NCBI GenBank assembly: GCA_022385755.1
Contig: MU278371.1
Location: forward strand, 23,123-87,122
Direction of reading: 5' to 3'
Length of the DNA: 64,000 nt
Source of the DNA: Trametopsis cervina
Lineage: Eukaryota; Basidiomycota; Agaricomycetes; Polyporales; Irpicaceae
In this document: positions 1 to 12,968 of the stretch, in pieces
Layout of the letters: the number at the start of each line of letters is the position of its first letter
How positions within the stretch are numbered: the stretch's first letter is position 1
Position numbers and translations under genes: made by a program
The notes under the pieces: model-generated
The model's database searches: none
Told to the model about the DNA's origin: nothing
What the model saw: the letters and a program-made list of their open reading frames with translations, nothing else

Positions 1-2902
1 TGAGCGCGGCGTGATCCGTACAGCTGACCGGCGCTGATGGACAACCGCAGCTACACGGTCACCAGATGATGGGAAAGGCAAGACCCCTCATCCCGCGGAT
101 GAGAGCTTTCTGAAACACAAAAATAAGGATTAAGTAGGAGTCACATATAATTAAAGTGTTGGAAGTTCATATCTACCCCTCTATTATGACTTCAAGTTTT
201 TTTGAACCCGCGGTATTGGCCGGCGCTTACCATAGACGCGCTGCTTACATAAGGGTGCCCGTTCCTACAGTGCCCAGCACTCAAAACCGACCTCTTGGCA
301 CGCTCAAACTGGGTTCTGTATCTGCTCACACCACACTCCTCTGAATACCTTAGAAACATGCTAGAACATGAAGAACATAGTCTATGCGTTGATTTATCTC
401 ATCCATTTTGTCCATAGAGAAGATCTAAATGTTGGAGCAACAGAAATTGAGAGTTTCCTTATTTGGACGGCGCTTAATAGCCAAATAAAGATATTTCATT
501 ATGTAATCATGGGCGCCCAGTTATGTAATACTTTCCTGGCAAACTCCGGACCCATTCTTCCACAGCGCAAATTGTTTCACACAGCCTGTTATCTCAGCAA
601 TACCCACTTGGAAATGAAATAATAAAAACTGAAAGCTTTATTACAAGACCTAAATATGCACTTATAGCCCAGCTTTCACATCAAGCGCTTAAATTTTTTG
701 CAATGAAATTGAGAGTGGATCACGTGACATTGAAAAAATAACAATGCATTTTTACGCTCTCCGAGGTCACTTTCTTCCCAAATTTCGAAGGGGGCAGCCT
801 GTAGCTGCTCGGTGGGCGCTCCCGACAGGCGTCGGTTTTTGGCGCAGGGCACTGTAGTGACGTCTACCTTACCAGAGTCATGGTGGTGATCGCCGTGCTA
901 GAATCCGAGAGGATAACGAAAAGAGCGAACGACCGTGACGAACAGGAACAAGTCGCGTCGTGATGCTAAACGCCACACGTGGCTGATAAGGTTAGACGCG
1001 AATGATCTATTAATGGCTCGATTAATTTCCAATTCGGCAAGGCCACTTCAACACCCACCTCTCTCGCCTTGAGCTGGCCATCTTGTGGTTACGTCCTGAC
1101 TGTCGTTGGGCTTACTTCGAACCTCAAAGCTGCTCGCTTGCTCGGCTTTTCCTGAACACCATACGCCCCCGCGAGGTCGAGTCCTTCACCAATGGCGACC
1201 GATTCCACCTGGACGATGTGGACCTGTTCGGAGATGCGACGCGAAGGATTGAGGTGTGGGTGGGATAACGGGAAGGGCTTGATTTTGGAGGAGCTGCTTA
1301 TTGTGGTGCGTTTCAACCACTTCTCTTCCGCTGCTAACTAACGTGCTGGCCGCCCTCCTAGTTACACGCGCTGAGTCTCCGAACGTATTCGTGTTTGACA
1401 AGGCACTATACACACATTGCAAGCATGGCTCTATACCGGTGTACGAGACTCATGCGATCGCACCAGCTGTATTACAGGGTCCCCAACCGTTAGTAACGAG
1501 TGACTTATGCCGTCACTCTGTGAACTCATTGACGAACGAACCTGGGAACCAGTCACCCTACGTCCTACATGACACGACAGGCAAGCCGACGTGTATCAAC
1601 TCAGGTCTGCCAGGAATTCACCGAGCTAGGTTTTCGATACCACTGTGACACTGGAAGGGGTTGAACCGCAGAGCTTGCGATAGAGAACCATCATGGACCG
1701 TATGACCGGTGCGTGTAACTCGACTTTACTGTGCGATCGATTTTGAACATGAAATTGATAGAAGCACCGCTGAAAATTGACCACGGCTTGCCCGACAGCC
1801 CTTCCTGACGCTAAATGCTCACAGACTTGCATCTACTACATTTGCTACTCTAGGCAAGGTTTGAGCGTACGTCTGGGTCTAAATAACATCACCGGCCGGA
1901 CGCGCTTATCTGTCAAGTCGACCGGCTGAAATGAGCTTCCGTAAGACCGGGTCGTGCTGCACAACTGTGCGTTTGCTCAAGCGTACCGGCTCAGAATTAC
2001 ATGATGGAAGTTTGCGGGTATAGCGCGCCGCTGCAAACGAATGTAAAGAGCGTGAGGACGACGGCGACAGACTGCTCGTTACGTCTAAAATCGTCTACAA
2101 GGGCTCGTGCAGGTGGATATCGGACCTTCACTGCGGGGGGGGAGAGGGGGGGGGATTGCTCGCGACGGTGACCCGAGCGGCATCTTCCAACAGCGGACCG
2201 CAGAGCGTTGAGAAAATAGATCTTGGAGGGGGACGATGGTATGGCGTACGTCAGAAGCAGAGGCTGCGGAGGCTATATGTGGTGATGCTATAGGTAGGTT
2301 GGGCAGTGTACGTTAGGACGCTTTAATGCATATCGCAGCGTTATGCTATCTGGGAGGGCACTGATGGACATTCTTCTATTTTGGATGTCGATAAGGGAGA
2401 GGGGTTTGCGTAACGCAATATCTTAAGCTTTTTCTTAGTCGTGAATACTCGTGTTGATCTTAGAACAATGCTCGCAATTAAATTCAGCAAACGATACTAC
2501 TAGTGGTGGTATTGGCGTGACGGCTGCGATACAACAACATATGACCGTATAAGATGGAAGAGAGGACTGTCAGAAATTAACATGTACACGGCGTAGGTGG
2601 TAGGCGGTGAGGGAGAGGCGCGGGTATCCGAACGGCGTGTAGAGACTTCCGTAGAGATAACGGCGCGTGGGTTGCGAACTACACGGTATGACGCGGCAAT
2701 GCTTAACTGAGGATTTTGACGGGAGGTGGGGGACGAACACGCTGAAGGGAGGAAGAAATAAAGAGTCCAAATGATACATACGCGTGCCGTACTCTAATTA
2801 CTCCATTGACAGAGGGGACCATCTAGAACAACTTATTAAGACCAACGAATTGTAGACAGAAGTAAAAACGTGCCGGTGACAGACGTTAGCGAGCCATCCA
2901 GC
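1..2902. other. Intergenic, no gene recognised
   Basis: No open frame here resembles a known protein, and the short open frames overlap one another without convincing splice sites. A degenerate inverted fragment of local repeat R lies at about 900-1005, identified by the GCTGATAAGGTTAG core and neighbouring CACGTG. A G-rich run occurs near 2133-2155. The last few hundred bases are the 3' flank of F-box-like gene F1. Confidence 0.5.
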
Positions 2903-4818
2903 TTATTCAACTGCCGGCGTCGCCGCATACGATACGAAGCGATATTTGCGCATATGTTCCTGTATAGCGAACGACATCGCCCTTGCTAGAATGGCCCCCT
3001 GACAAATGTCGGTCCTATGTTGATGCTCTTTATCTTCCAGTTTGTCGCATTCTGAGCAATTTCAGCTGCGTACAACAGCAAAATGGACCTACTTACTCCA
3101 CACGTGTCCTAGCGGCACGTAAGCATACAAAGCTATCAATTCTGACCGCGGATAGGAATTACAGCATACCTGTGGGCTTCTTGGTCGCCCATTCAAGCTC
3201 AATCCAAACTGGAAGTTCGGAAGCGTACTGTCCTCGAGAATGAAGCAGGCGGCATACAACATCAGGCCGAAGCCCTGAGACAGAGGCAGAGACTTCGGGA
3301 AGCGAGAAAAAGGGTTCATCCGGGCTGCCGAAATATGCAACTCCAATGGCACGCAGCCCAGGAAACTTGATGACAGAGTCGAGGAAACCGCTCAAGGCAG
3401 TTCTTTCAAACCGCCTGATATCGCCCGTCTTCGGCAATATCAATAAAGCACCTACGACCTGGGTTTTCTTGTGCGGTTCAGGGCAGCTGCATGTGATCAG
3501 CAGACGTCCAAGAAGCTCGGATGGAAAGGGCGCCAGAACTGGACCTGCATGTGGTGAGTGCCGCGTACACGGTCTCAGCGGATGCATAATTACGCACAAG
3601 TATTCAGCCTTCTGTCGAGATCCTTGTGCATAGCCTGGGATAGTTCTTGGACTTGAAGCTGTTCATGCGGTAACAATGTTTGTATGGGAAGCCGAGCGTC
3701 GAGAGCATGGATTGCTATCGCAGCAAGGGTGTCGTCTGTGCAATCCTTAATGGAGATATACTTGATCCCAGTACTGCGTTTGCCATGTACAGATCGGGGA
3801 GGCCAATGTAGCGGTACATCAGTCTTGCCCCACGTCAATTTATCCATGGATATGGAGTTTGGAAAGACAAAATGACGGAGGAGCCTAGCAAGATCCGAGA
3901 ACTGATCGAAGTGGATGTGGTGGAGCCAAATCTCTGTGAGGTGGGCGAGAGGGGAGGAGCTGGCGGTGCTGAATGGTGTTCCCCAGTGCGGCGTCCTCAG
4001 AAGCGTCCGATCAATGCCCTTGGTCATGTATATGCCATCAAGCTCCACGTGTGTCAACTTGCTGCGAATCTTGGGGATAGTGGTGAGCATGTGCAGCCAC
4101 GATGGTTCCACATATTGCAGATGAGCGCGGATCTGTGTAACAAGGTCTATGACAGGCGTCAAACGCGGACAGCTTCTGAGTGTCGTCTCCATCAACATCC
4201 GCGCATCCCTCGATTTCCTCAAATAGTGGAAAAAGAGGGGATCGGCGGGGTTGAGCACATCGCCCCAAAGAATGGCTCGAGCGTGCTTGGCCCACGGGAG
4301 TGCGACGAGTGCACACCGGCATAGGACTGCCACAGCTTTCTGGCGATCACGATATTGATCTCCACTGACCGCGTTGCGTATGATGACCCCGAATAATTCC
4401 GATGGGAGATCGGCAGCCGTTGCATATCTACCAGTGGTCTCTGGCCAAGTCACTGATGCCTTGCTGTCAAAAAAAAAATACGGAGGCTGAGCTTCAGAAA
4501 TGAATGCGCACCTGCAAGCCAGCGCTGCCGGACGTCCTTCCTCGAGAGCCACTCCTCTTCTAAACGCTTCTCCTTCTCTAAACGAGCCTCCGCTCTCAAA
4601 CGGGCCTCCTTGCCTAAACGCGCTGTCCACGATATAGACTGGCATGAAAGGTACGTGCATGTCAATACCCATCGTCCATGTACCCAAACCTACACACCAT
4701 CTATGTGTCCAAAATAGGTTTCGAGCTCGCCGTCGATCGCTTCTGTATTCGTGTTTGCCCCGGCAAGAGACTGCGCTCCGAGATCTGAGTAAAAGAGGAC
4801 GCTTACGGGGTTGGTGTC
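2903..4818 (-). CDS. F-box-like protein F1, start codon not found
   Basis: Spliced model: 4818-4698, 4622-4512, 4452-3598, 3544-3170, 3108-3097, 3051-2903 (minus). All junctions are GT-AG and keep frame. The core begins with WPETTGRYATAADLPSELFG, followed by a cysteine-rich stretch and WAKHARAILWGDV, the pattern of fungal F-box motifs (LPxEhhxxIh ... CxLVxxxW). Such proteins usually link substrates to SCF ubiquitin ligases; that role is inferred. Downstream is a leucine-containing region but no clear LRR. The fifth exon is only 12 nt. The tail ends in EHMRKYRFVSYAATPAVE. The first exon is open only back to a TAA at 4819-4821 and has no ATG; the aligned position in paralogue F4 is an ATG. F1 may therefore be 5'-damaged or have an unseen upstream exon. 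It is a paralogue of F2-F5 and sits beside repeat R, as F3 and F4 do. Confidence 0.7.
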
Positions 4819-7571
4819 TTAAGAGGTTGACACGATATGTACAAGAGTAAGATTGAGCCGACTGGATACAGCAACTAGAACATCGTCACCTTATATCCGC
4901 ACGCGGCCTGATGCTTCGCACGTATGGGCCGGTACATCAACAGTACCGCAACTCTGCACCACAGTATTATGATTGTGTGTTGTCCCTGTACAAGGAGCCG
5001 TGCTATCAAACACCGCCCGGGAAAAAGCAGTACCGCCTTGCAGAACCATGTACGAGATGGTATCACGTACTCTGAATACGCTTTGACACAGCCATGCGCC
5101 AACCTCGTGCAGGGAATGAGTGAGATTGCATCCGTTCACAATGCCTGCATTTCCATCTTCTTTGCCTACCGTAAGCGGCGTTTTTGTATACGGCGAGGGT
5201 GAGAAAACAGGGCGGTTCCAAAATTGACAGCGTAAGATTGTACGAGCGAAAGGACCACTTGGGTGGCCCTACGCACGAACAAATATCAGTCATTCGCCCA
5301 CCAGCACGGACGTGTAAGAGCCTAACTGTAGCCCTGAAGTCGTCGGGGTCTACTTCGGATTGTATGCCTTAAGAAGCCTGCCACCCACGAGGGTTCCAGA
5401 CGCTTGGGAAAGATCGTGCCCATTGAAGCGGTATATCGCAGGAAACCAGATAACAGGGTCTGCCTGGAATCAAAGGTGCGTGAAGGTCGGATATGAAAGG
5501 AGAGAGCAATCAGTAAAGTGACGGAGCGCGGTACTCGCTGATAGCTCGGCCATAATATTCCCATATCCTCGTGCCGCCTTCATCTCCCTTCAGGGCGGTA
5601 TACTCCCGGTGACAATACTGTCAAGGCACCCCTTCCTAGACGGAGACGAGGTGAATACGCATAGAGCCAGACAGGTTAGAAATAACGTTAATAATATTGC
5701 TTCAAACAGACAGGTGCACAGGAGCGGCGGGTCATCGCGTTGGGCGGTGCAAGTCGAATAGATATGAAGGCCTGGAGCAACCGAAGGAGTAGTTCATGTC
5801 GATGAGAAACCGATATGGCAAGGCTGGAATGATTATCGTACAGCATCAACATGTAATTACGTACCTCTAAGAAATGCCTGCACACTGCGGAATCACCAGG
5901 TACAGCAGCGCTTTCGGATATATGGAAAAGAAGGCAAAAAACGAGGTCAACACGACACAGCCTGATACACGGGTAGGACGTACCTCTGTTCCGTGCCTAC
6001 TACGCTCAGCACCGCCATGATGTGATATCGCATCCAGTTTATGGATGATCCGTCCACTCGAGGGCCCACGCAAAAAATTGGGAAAGTGAGGAGAGACAAC
6101 TCGTCGCCGTTTGCAGAACGCCACGAAGTCGAACAGGAATTCGTTCCCCGACAGTTCACGCGCTGATAAGGTTAGGCGCGCTACTCTGTTGAGAGCCGCT
6201 GCGCCCTCCTGCGCGAACGTTGACTCAGTTCGCGCTGCTACACTTTCGTTTGCCCAAATGCCCTTCGTCCTTCCTGTCGACCGTCCAGAAAGGGCTCATA
6301 TCGGATGTTGCAAACTGTGTGAGGGCCGGTTCAGATTCTCTCTCAGGTCGTGACCGAGTTTTGGGGAGGAAGAGTTTGAAAGCGAGGACAGGGATTCAGT
6401 GCGTCTCTTACTGTCATGCTACTGCTGCTCATGATTATTGCAACCAAGATAGCCCCCTTCATGAACATTACTCATTCTCGCTGTGTATACCTTTCGCCTC
6501 GTAGTGACGATTCCTGCAGACGTGATGACGAACTTGCAACCCATGGGATGATCCTCGTATTATCGCGTATTGCCTGTTCCATGGAAACGTGTATACCGTT
6601 TTCACTTCAATCTGAACTTGTTCCGCTATTATGCCGCGTCGTAGCCACAAAGGGATTGCTCATCAATGTGTTAGGCTACAGGGCTTGTGTAGACATCCTA
6701 ACACGCTGTGCTCGGTGTGTTCATTGCTCCCTTTGTCGCTCTTAAGCTGTGTGCATGCTAAAGCACCCCAGCACTGGACGATATGCGGGCTTGGAGACAG
6801 TCTTTTCGTTGATTCAAGAGAACTATGTTACATGGGCCGCCGTCGTAACTATCTCAACACGATCTCGTCCACGAACCCTCGGGTTGAATACATACCACTG
6901 ATCGGTAGGCCATTCTGCATGGGGAAGGCTGCATGTGTACTCATGTTTTATTACTAGTGATCGTAGAGCGGTCCTCCAACAGCTTCACAGACACAGCTCC
7001 AAATGAAGATCGTAGGTCGACCGGGTAGAGCGCCCTCCACCTCTGATGCACGGTACGCAAAAAGCCTCTCCAGTACCTTAAGTGCGATAAGATCATGGTC
7101 GCTGAGGATGTTAGGCGAGGAACACCCAGCTTGAAGGAAGAGCAAATGGCAGAGCTGTGCGTAAATGGTTTTGGCTGGTACTCAAGGGCAACTTTTACAA
7201 GATTATGTGTAGTCGACTTGTCCGCTGCACGCAAGCTCTGATATATAAGCACTGTGGTGTGCGTGCGTTTTCTGTCGCTTCGACATGTACAGTGCGACTT
7301 GACGAAGGTTTGTTATGTTGACCGAGGACAGTACAGCACGTTTAGCTCCGAGCTACGGACTGATGCGAACCAATCCTCCACGCGAGCCTAACTCGAAGGT
7401 CCCCTCCGTAGCTTGCAGCCCAGTGTTGGTTTCATGTCAGCGTGCGTGTCTATCAAAGTTGCTCTGACATGGTGCACATACATAATGCTTGCGGCGTTCA
7501 GGATCCACATAAGACTGTCCATTGTGTTGCGTAAGTGATGTACTGTTCGCAGATGGCGGCGAGCTAGTCGC
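4819..7571. other. Intergenic, mostly repeat R plus unassigned DNA
   Basis: The left half is an inverted copy of repeat R, listed separately. Between about 6190 and 7571 nothing resembles a known gene; the open frames are short and shadow one another. The last part is the 3' flank of F2. Confidence 0.45.
4900..6185 (-). repeat. Local repeat R, copy 1 (inverted)
   Basis: Read on the minus strand, this segment starts with CGCGCCTAACCTTATCAGCG and continues through a GTTGTGGCGTTC-like motif, a CCCTCGAATGGACGGAT-like motif and a GAAGCGC(C/T)GCTGTACCTG-like motif. It ends in a stretch very similar to 36560-36765, including the shared GATGGAAATGCAGGCA and TCTCGTACATGGTTCT. Its order matches copies at 30.5 and 35.6 kb but in the opposite orientation. 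No terminal repeats, target-site duplication or transposase frame were recognised, so the class is unknown. It lies just upstream of F1, as copies at 30.5 and 35.6 kb lie upstream of F3 and F4. Confidence 0.65.
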
Positions 7572-9387
7572 TCATTCGACCACTCCCATGTCCGCGTGTG
7601 GGACGAGGGGATATTCATGCATGTGCTCCTCTACGGCGGAGGACATCATTTTGGCCAAAACAGCCTTATCGCAATCTCCGCACCATGTGTGGTGGTGGCT
7701 TTTATCGTTTCTTTTGTCACATTCTACGCAAGGTCAGCTATGTGTGGCTGTGGACTAAAACACTTACTCCATATTCGTCCTGATGGTACATGAGCATGTC
7801 AGAGCCAAAAATGTCGAGTTCAGGGCAGGGATAACAATGTACCTGTGAGCGTTTTGGTTCTCCAATCATGTTCAATCCAGTTCTGAGGTTTACTATGATT
7901 GCTGATGGAAAGAAAGCGGCATATGAGATCAGGGCGTAGCGAATCTTGGATAGTGCTTCGGAGGTAATCAGAGCTGTTGGTAAATACAATACAAATTGCA
8001 CGTAGCCCTGGGAAACGAATAATGGACTTAAAGAAACGGCGCAAGGCAGTTCCTGAGTGGTGCAAAGTCCACCTGTAGCTAAGGAATAGAAGGGCGCCGA
8101 TGACTTGCGGTTCCCTATGTGGCTCAGGTTGACTGCACGTCACGTGCAGGGATCCTAGTTGCTCACATGGAAATACCGATGGAAGGGGAGCTGTATGTCG
8201 TGAATACTTCGCACCTAGTCACAGCAAACAAGATCACGCACAAATTGAGAGAGCAGAGTCCCTTGATTCAGGAGCATACAAAGCCTGAGTCAATTGCAGA
8301 ACTCTGGACCTTTCGCGCTCTGACAATTTCTGCACGGGAAGGCGAGGGTCCAGAGCGTGGGCCGCTTTTACAACAAGTGTGTCGTCTGTGCAATATTGAA
8401 CAGATAGCTGTTTGATCCGGGCGCCACGTGTGCTGTATACGAAGCGAGGAGCCCAATGCGGAGGTACATCGGTCTCGTCCCACGTCAAGACGTCGAGCTC
8501 GACACGTTCTGGCTGATGAAAATGGCGGAGGAGGAGGGCAAGGTCGGAGAAGTGAGTGAAGTGGATGTGGGACAGCTGAAGATGCTTGAGGTGGGCGAGA
8601 GCAGGAAAGCTTGCAGCACCAAACGGTGTGCCCCAGAACGGCGTCCTTAAAAGCCTCCGGTTAAAGTCCTCTGGGATATCAGTACCTTGCAATCTTACAT
8701 CTTCCAATTTGCTCCGAATCTTAGGAATAGTAGTGAGCATATGCAGCCATGAACGTTTCGACCATCCCAGGTATAGAGCAGCGCGGACTTGTGCGACAAG
8801 GTCGATGACAGGCGTCAATCGCGGGCATCCTCTGAGTGTCGTCTCCAGCAGCAGCTTTGCATCCCTCGACTTCCTAACATAGGGATGGCTGAGTACGTCT
8901 CCCCAAAGCACATCTCGAGCAAACTTGGCCCACGAGAGCGCCACAAGCGCACAGTTGCACAGGATCGAAACATTATGGGGCTGGGCACGATCGCTGACTG
9001 CATTGCGGATGATGTGCTCGAAGAGTTCCTGCGGGAGATCGGCGGCTGTCGCATATAGCCCAGTACTTTCCGGCCAAGTGACTGAAGCTTCTAGGTCAAT
9101 GAAAGGGAGAGGACAGCAATCAGAAACGAGTCCGCACCATTGAGCCAGCGCTCCTGTATCTCCAGCCTCAAACGAGTCTTCTCCTCCTGAAGCTCAAACT
9201 GTTTTACCCAATCCCTCCACCACCCCTCTCCATCCTCTCCACCCTCGTCATATCCAATGTCGCAGTTGTCGTAGTCGAACTCCCTCCACCACTCCTCTCC
9301 ATCTTCTCCGTTGTCGCCGTTGTCGTAGTCGAAGTCTTCATATCTCTTGTCATACTCGGACTCCGTGGTCTGTGCTTCAGTCGACAT
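7572..9387 (-). CDS. F-box-like protein F2
   Basis: Five-exon model: 9387-9138, 9081-8242, 8190-7843, 7779-7768, 7723-7572, about 533 aa, open throughout with an ATG start (MSTEAQTTESEYDKRYED). The N-terminus holds two copies of an acidic, tryptophan-ending repeat (about residues 18-57; DNA near 9218-9335), then a charged helix ending QERWLNG. The F-box-like motif follows: WPESTGLYATAADLPQELFE and later CALVALSWAKFARDVLWGDV. The C-terminal part shares HVTCSQPEPH, the FPGLRAI segment and the 12-nt micro-exon with F1, F3 and F4. The tail is His/Cys-rich (KSHHHTWCGDC) and could bind metal, which is speculative. No counterpart of the extra first exon of F4 was found. Adaptor function in ubiquitination is inferred from the motif only. 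Confidence 0.8.
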
Positions 9388-11004
9388 GGATGGCCCCTCG
9401 GGAGCACGACGCTTGGAGAATTCGATAAGAGGCAGGATGTACGGGAGTTGGTCTCTGGAGAGAGCACGGCGAGGTAGAGTCCACCGAATGGGAGAGCTGT
9501 CCTGCTAATGTATATTAACACTGCCCCCATCTACGCATGGGTGATACTTTGCGCAGCATACGTATTAGCACTTTGATTGCACACGTCAGCGTTCTCAAGG
9601 TTTTCACGGAGCTAAAACATCTGCGAGCACAGGTTTGCCATCCAGCCGACAGCGCTCAACCTGGTTCTCAGGAGTTACAAGGACGTGAAAACGCTATACG
9701 CACTGGTGTGAGTATATTGCATGACAGACTCTCTGTGCATTCCCCCGCATGAGCTTACAAGAAGCCCGTGGCGATACTTGGGCGAAAGACCGACCTTCAT
9801 CAGCAATGAGGCCTGCTATCACCGTCAGAACAACGGAAGAGATGTTTTCACGTACATTATACACTCTTTGGCGTCAACGTGCGGCAAATTCGGCAGACAC
9901 CACACGCCAACATCTGAGAATGAGAGCCCTGCCCATAGCCATCAAGTCATCAACAACAATGTTAAATGCATAAATTTCTCATCTCTTGCGACCATGCCAT
10001 TCCTGAGAAAACGATTGTTGTCATCGAAGGGAGCCAAATGAGAGCTGGAAATGAAGTACGTTAAGAGTGGATATAAAGCAGATAGAACAGTCAGTATAGC
10101 AGAATAAAAGCACACGTACGTATGGCAAAATTTAAGCAGCTTGGGCCGTTGATACACTAGTCGTTCACTGAGGAACCAGGATACCATACCAGGCACCGCA
10201 AGCCGAACGAGTGGATATCAAGCGTTGCGAGACCGATTTGATTGATAAAAGCTGGCGAATTCCCATGTCGCCTGTGCCACACACGTGGGAAGCAAGAGGC
10301 AAGAACTGGTGTTGAGCTCAACGGTGCGCGATCACGTGATCATCATACGTGGACGTGGCGCATCCGAGACTCTCGCTCTCACGTCTCCTCACCTACCACA
10401 CCATACAACTCACTCATCCCAGCTTTTCAACGTATCCCAGGAGGGACTCTAGCCCATGAACGGCAACGAGGGAGTGCGAAAAAGCACAAGGGTTGATTGA
10501 TACGAGGGGTGGAGAGATCTGCCAGCGGAGAGTTAGTCATTTCTAGTCGTCTGTACCAAACCCGGTCTCCTCGCGCTCCACAAATACCTCACGATCACAC
10601 CCCTTACAACCAACAAACGATTTGCCACCGCCTAACACCGAGACACCGGCTCTCCGAGCTCACGAACCCGTTGCTGATGACGAACGCCGACTCCCGTTCG
10701 ATGGGGGTAGACGTGCGTCATCTGTAACGAGTGGTGCTGTGCGTACGGTGACGGGGGCATGAACATAGACATACCGCGTTTTTGGTCTCGTTGAGCGTAG
10801 GGGGCGACGAGAATGTATACGAGGAGGAGGAGATGGCTGTACGTATCGTGGTGTGGGCGTAGTTGTGAGAAGAGATGAGAAGAGATGGATAAATTGGTGT
10901 GTCTAATTCTATGTGATACATAACTACAACTATGATACAGCACGCAAACACGCAAGCATACGTATTACAACTCTAAATGTCCAAAGATGACGGCACGGTT
11001 CGTA
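9388..11004. other. Intergenic, no gene recognised
   Basis: This 1.6 kb separates F2 from the methyltransferase-like gene. Several overlapping short open frames exist on both strands, but none has a recognisable domain or a consistent intron pattern. It contains the F2 promoter side and the 3' flank of the methyltransferase. Confidence 0.45.
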
Positions 11005-12318
11005 TTACTGAGCCTCGTTCTTCGCGGCGAGAGGCTTGGAAGCGACGAACAGCGCCATTGGCGTGAACAGCTGTTCCCAACACGCGCGTCAGCATTGAAC
11101 ACGAACGATGATGTAGAGAGGACGACGACGAAGACGAACCTTGCGTTTCGCAGCCTCGACAACAACGATCGCTCCCTCCCTCTCAAGTCCAAACGCCTCC
11201 ACCCCCCTCCTCCCAGTCCCTACACCCGTCCACCCCGTCATAGCATCCGCCCACCCCGTCACCTCCTCCATCCACCGCCACCCCTCACTCTCCCCTCCAA
11301 GCGCCCTCTCCAACGGTGTCCACCACCCCTCTTCACCTCTCAGTCTCCGTCCCGCAAGGTCCTCCACGCACTCTACCACCAGTCCCGCGGCGTGCAGTGC
11401 TGCTATGGCGGCGGGTGCTGTGCGTTGGGAGGGAGGACGGGGGGCGAGGTGGGTTGTGCGTTGGAGGGTGGAGGCGAGGAGCGTGTGCGAGGGAGAAGGG
11501 GTGAGGTGCGGGGTGAAGAGCCAGTCTGTGTATGCTGTCTGTTTTAGGTGAGGGAAAAGGAGGAAGGAGAGGGAGCGGGGTTAGTGGGGAAGGAGGGAGG
11601 GGAGAGGGAGGAGACGTACGCGGCCGCCGGGTTTGAGCAGTGTTCGGAGCTGGTGGTATGTGCTTTCGAAGGTTGGCGCGAACTATAGCGGGGATCAGTG
11701 AGGGGAAAGGAAGAGAGGAGAGAGGATGAAGGAAGACGCACGCGGAATGCTTCGATGGCGTAGATGCAGTCGAACGACTCGGGCTCGAAGGCGGTGCTCA
11801 TCTCGTCGAGGCCTGCTGTGAGGAATTGGACGCGGTGCGCGAGGTTGGCGCGTTGCGCTCTACGCGTGGCTTGTTGGATCTGCGCGCGAGCAATCAGTCT
11901 ACCGCGAACGAGAACACAGAGAAGAAAGGTCTACACGGACCTTCGCAGGATCCGCATCAATAGCGACAACATCTACATTCGCATAATGCACAAGCTCAAA
12001 CGCGACGTCGCCTGTGCCGCATCCGACAACGAGGACGCGCTCGCCTGGTCTGAGGCGAAGTTTGAGGCACAGATAGTGCTCGTGGCGCGAGAGCGAGGTG
12101 GCAAGGTCATCGCCAGGGAAGAGGCGGCAGAAATGGAGGTCGGCGCGCCGGCTGGGCTCGGACGCGCATTGCTTCGCGAGGAAGGCGGGCAGGAAGAGCG
12201 CGGAAGAGACGAGCATCTCGTTGCGTGGTGGTGTGATGTGGGAGGTGGGAGTGGGACGAGTGGGGGAGTGAGGGATAAGGAGTCGTACGACCCAGCTCGC
12301 GCATTTGAATGCTCGCAT
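11005..12318 (-). CDS. Sterol C-24 methyltransferase-like SAM methyltransferase
   Basis: Five-exon model: 12318-11941, 11879-11742, 11682-11620, 11538-11140, 11070-11005, all joined in phase 0, giving at least 347 aa. Diagnostic motifs are LHFCRLFPGDD and RHEHYLCLKL (typical of the Erg6/SMT family), SAM-binding motif I VLVVGCGTGD, IDADPAK, then FDCIYAIEAF, LLKPGGR and a C-terminal LFTPMALFVASKP. Canonical Erg6 has VLDVGCG; here the Asp is Val and the second glycine pair is altered, so this is a divergent relative rather than the housekeeping enzyme. The N-terminus is uncertain: 12318 is the furthest in-frame ATG, but a hydrophobic stretch in another frame near 12400-12451 could be a membrane-anchor exon. 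It is divergently oriented to the P450 650 bp away, so co-regulation in a small metabolic pair is possible. Confidence 0.75.
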
Positions 12319-12968
12319 TCGGTCGTGTAGCGAAGAGACACGTGCTGTGTTCGATGGGGCGAGCGTGCACGGCGTCTTCGCGCGGAGGAAAGCTCGCAGG
12401 GAACGTCAACGCGACGCATAGCAGGAAAGCGAACACGCAACAGATAACGAGCGGCGATAACGGTGTGTACGGTAGGTTGTTTGATTGCCTGCGCCGTGAC
12501 ACGCAAATGCACGAAGTGTCGATTGAGTGTGGCGGCGAGTGTGGCGACGATGCTTCCCGCGACGGAGGCGAGCCCGAGAGAAGAGTGGCGCCCCACGTAC
12601 GTCACACGCCAGGCCAATCGCAATCTGCGCAGCCAGATCCCGATCTCAACGTGTCCGTGAGATCCGGACGTCAGATTGGCTCACGCACTGCATTGCAATT
12701 GCACCCATGCACCCCCAATCTCAACAGATATCAACCAATATCAACCTCATGCTTCTCTGCGCCCTCTGCGGCGCTCGTTTCCTTCTGCGGCCGCTGTGCC
12801 GAACTGTGGCTGCTGGGGATGCATGTTGCGATAACGGCCTGTATGTAGTAACGAAGCGGCCGTATGACGAGCAGCTCGGGCCGCTGGACACCAGCGGTAT
12901 ACTTCAGGCGTGTAAATATATCCCATTGACACACCAACGTTGTCTCGCTCCTTTGCTCTCGCAGCTCA
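12319..12968. promoter_or_regulatory. Bidirectional intergenic region between methyltransferase and P450
   Basis: About 650 bp separates the two divergent genes. A TATA-like AAATATAT lies near 12914-12921, about 50 bp before the P450 ATG. The left part may contain an unrecognised 5' exon of the methyltransferase. A shared promoter is inferred from layout only. Confidence 0.4.

Noticed and set aside
2133..2155. G-rich run as possible quadruplex or telomere-like element
   Set aside because: A single homopolymer-type run without a repeated G-tract pattern or TTAGGG units.
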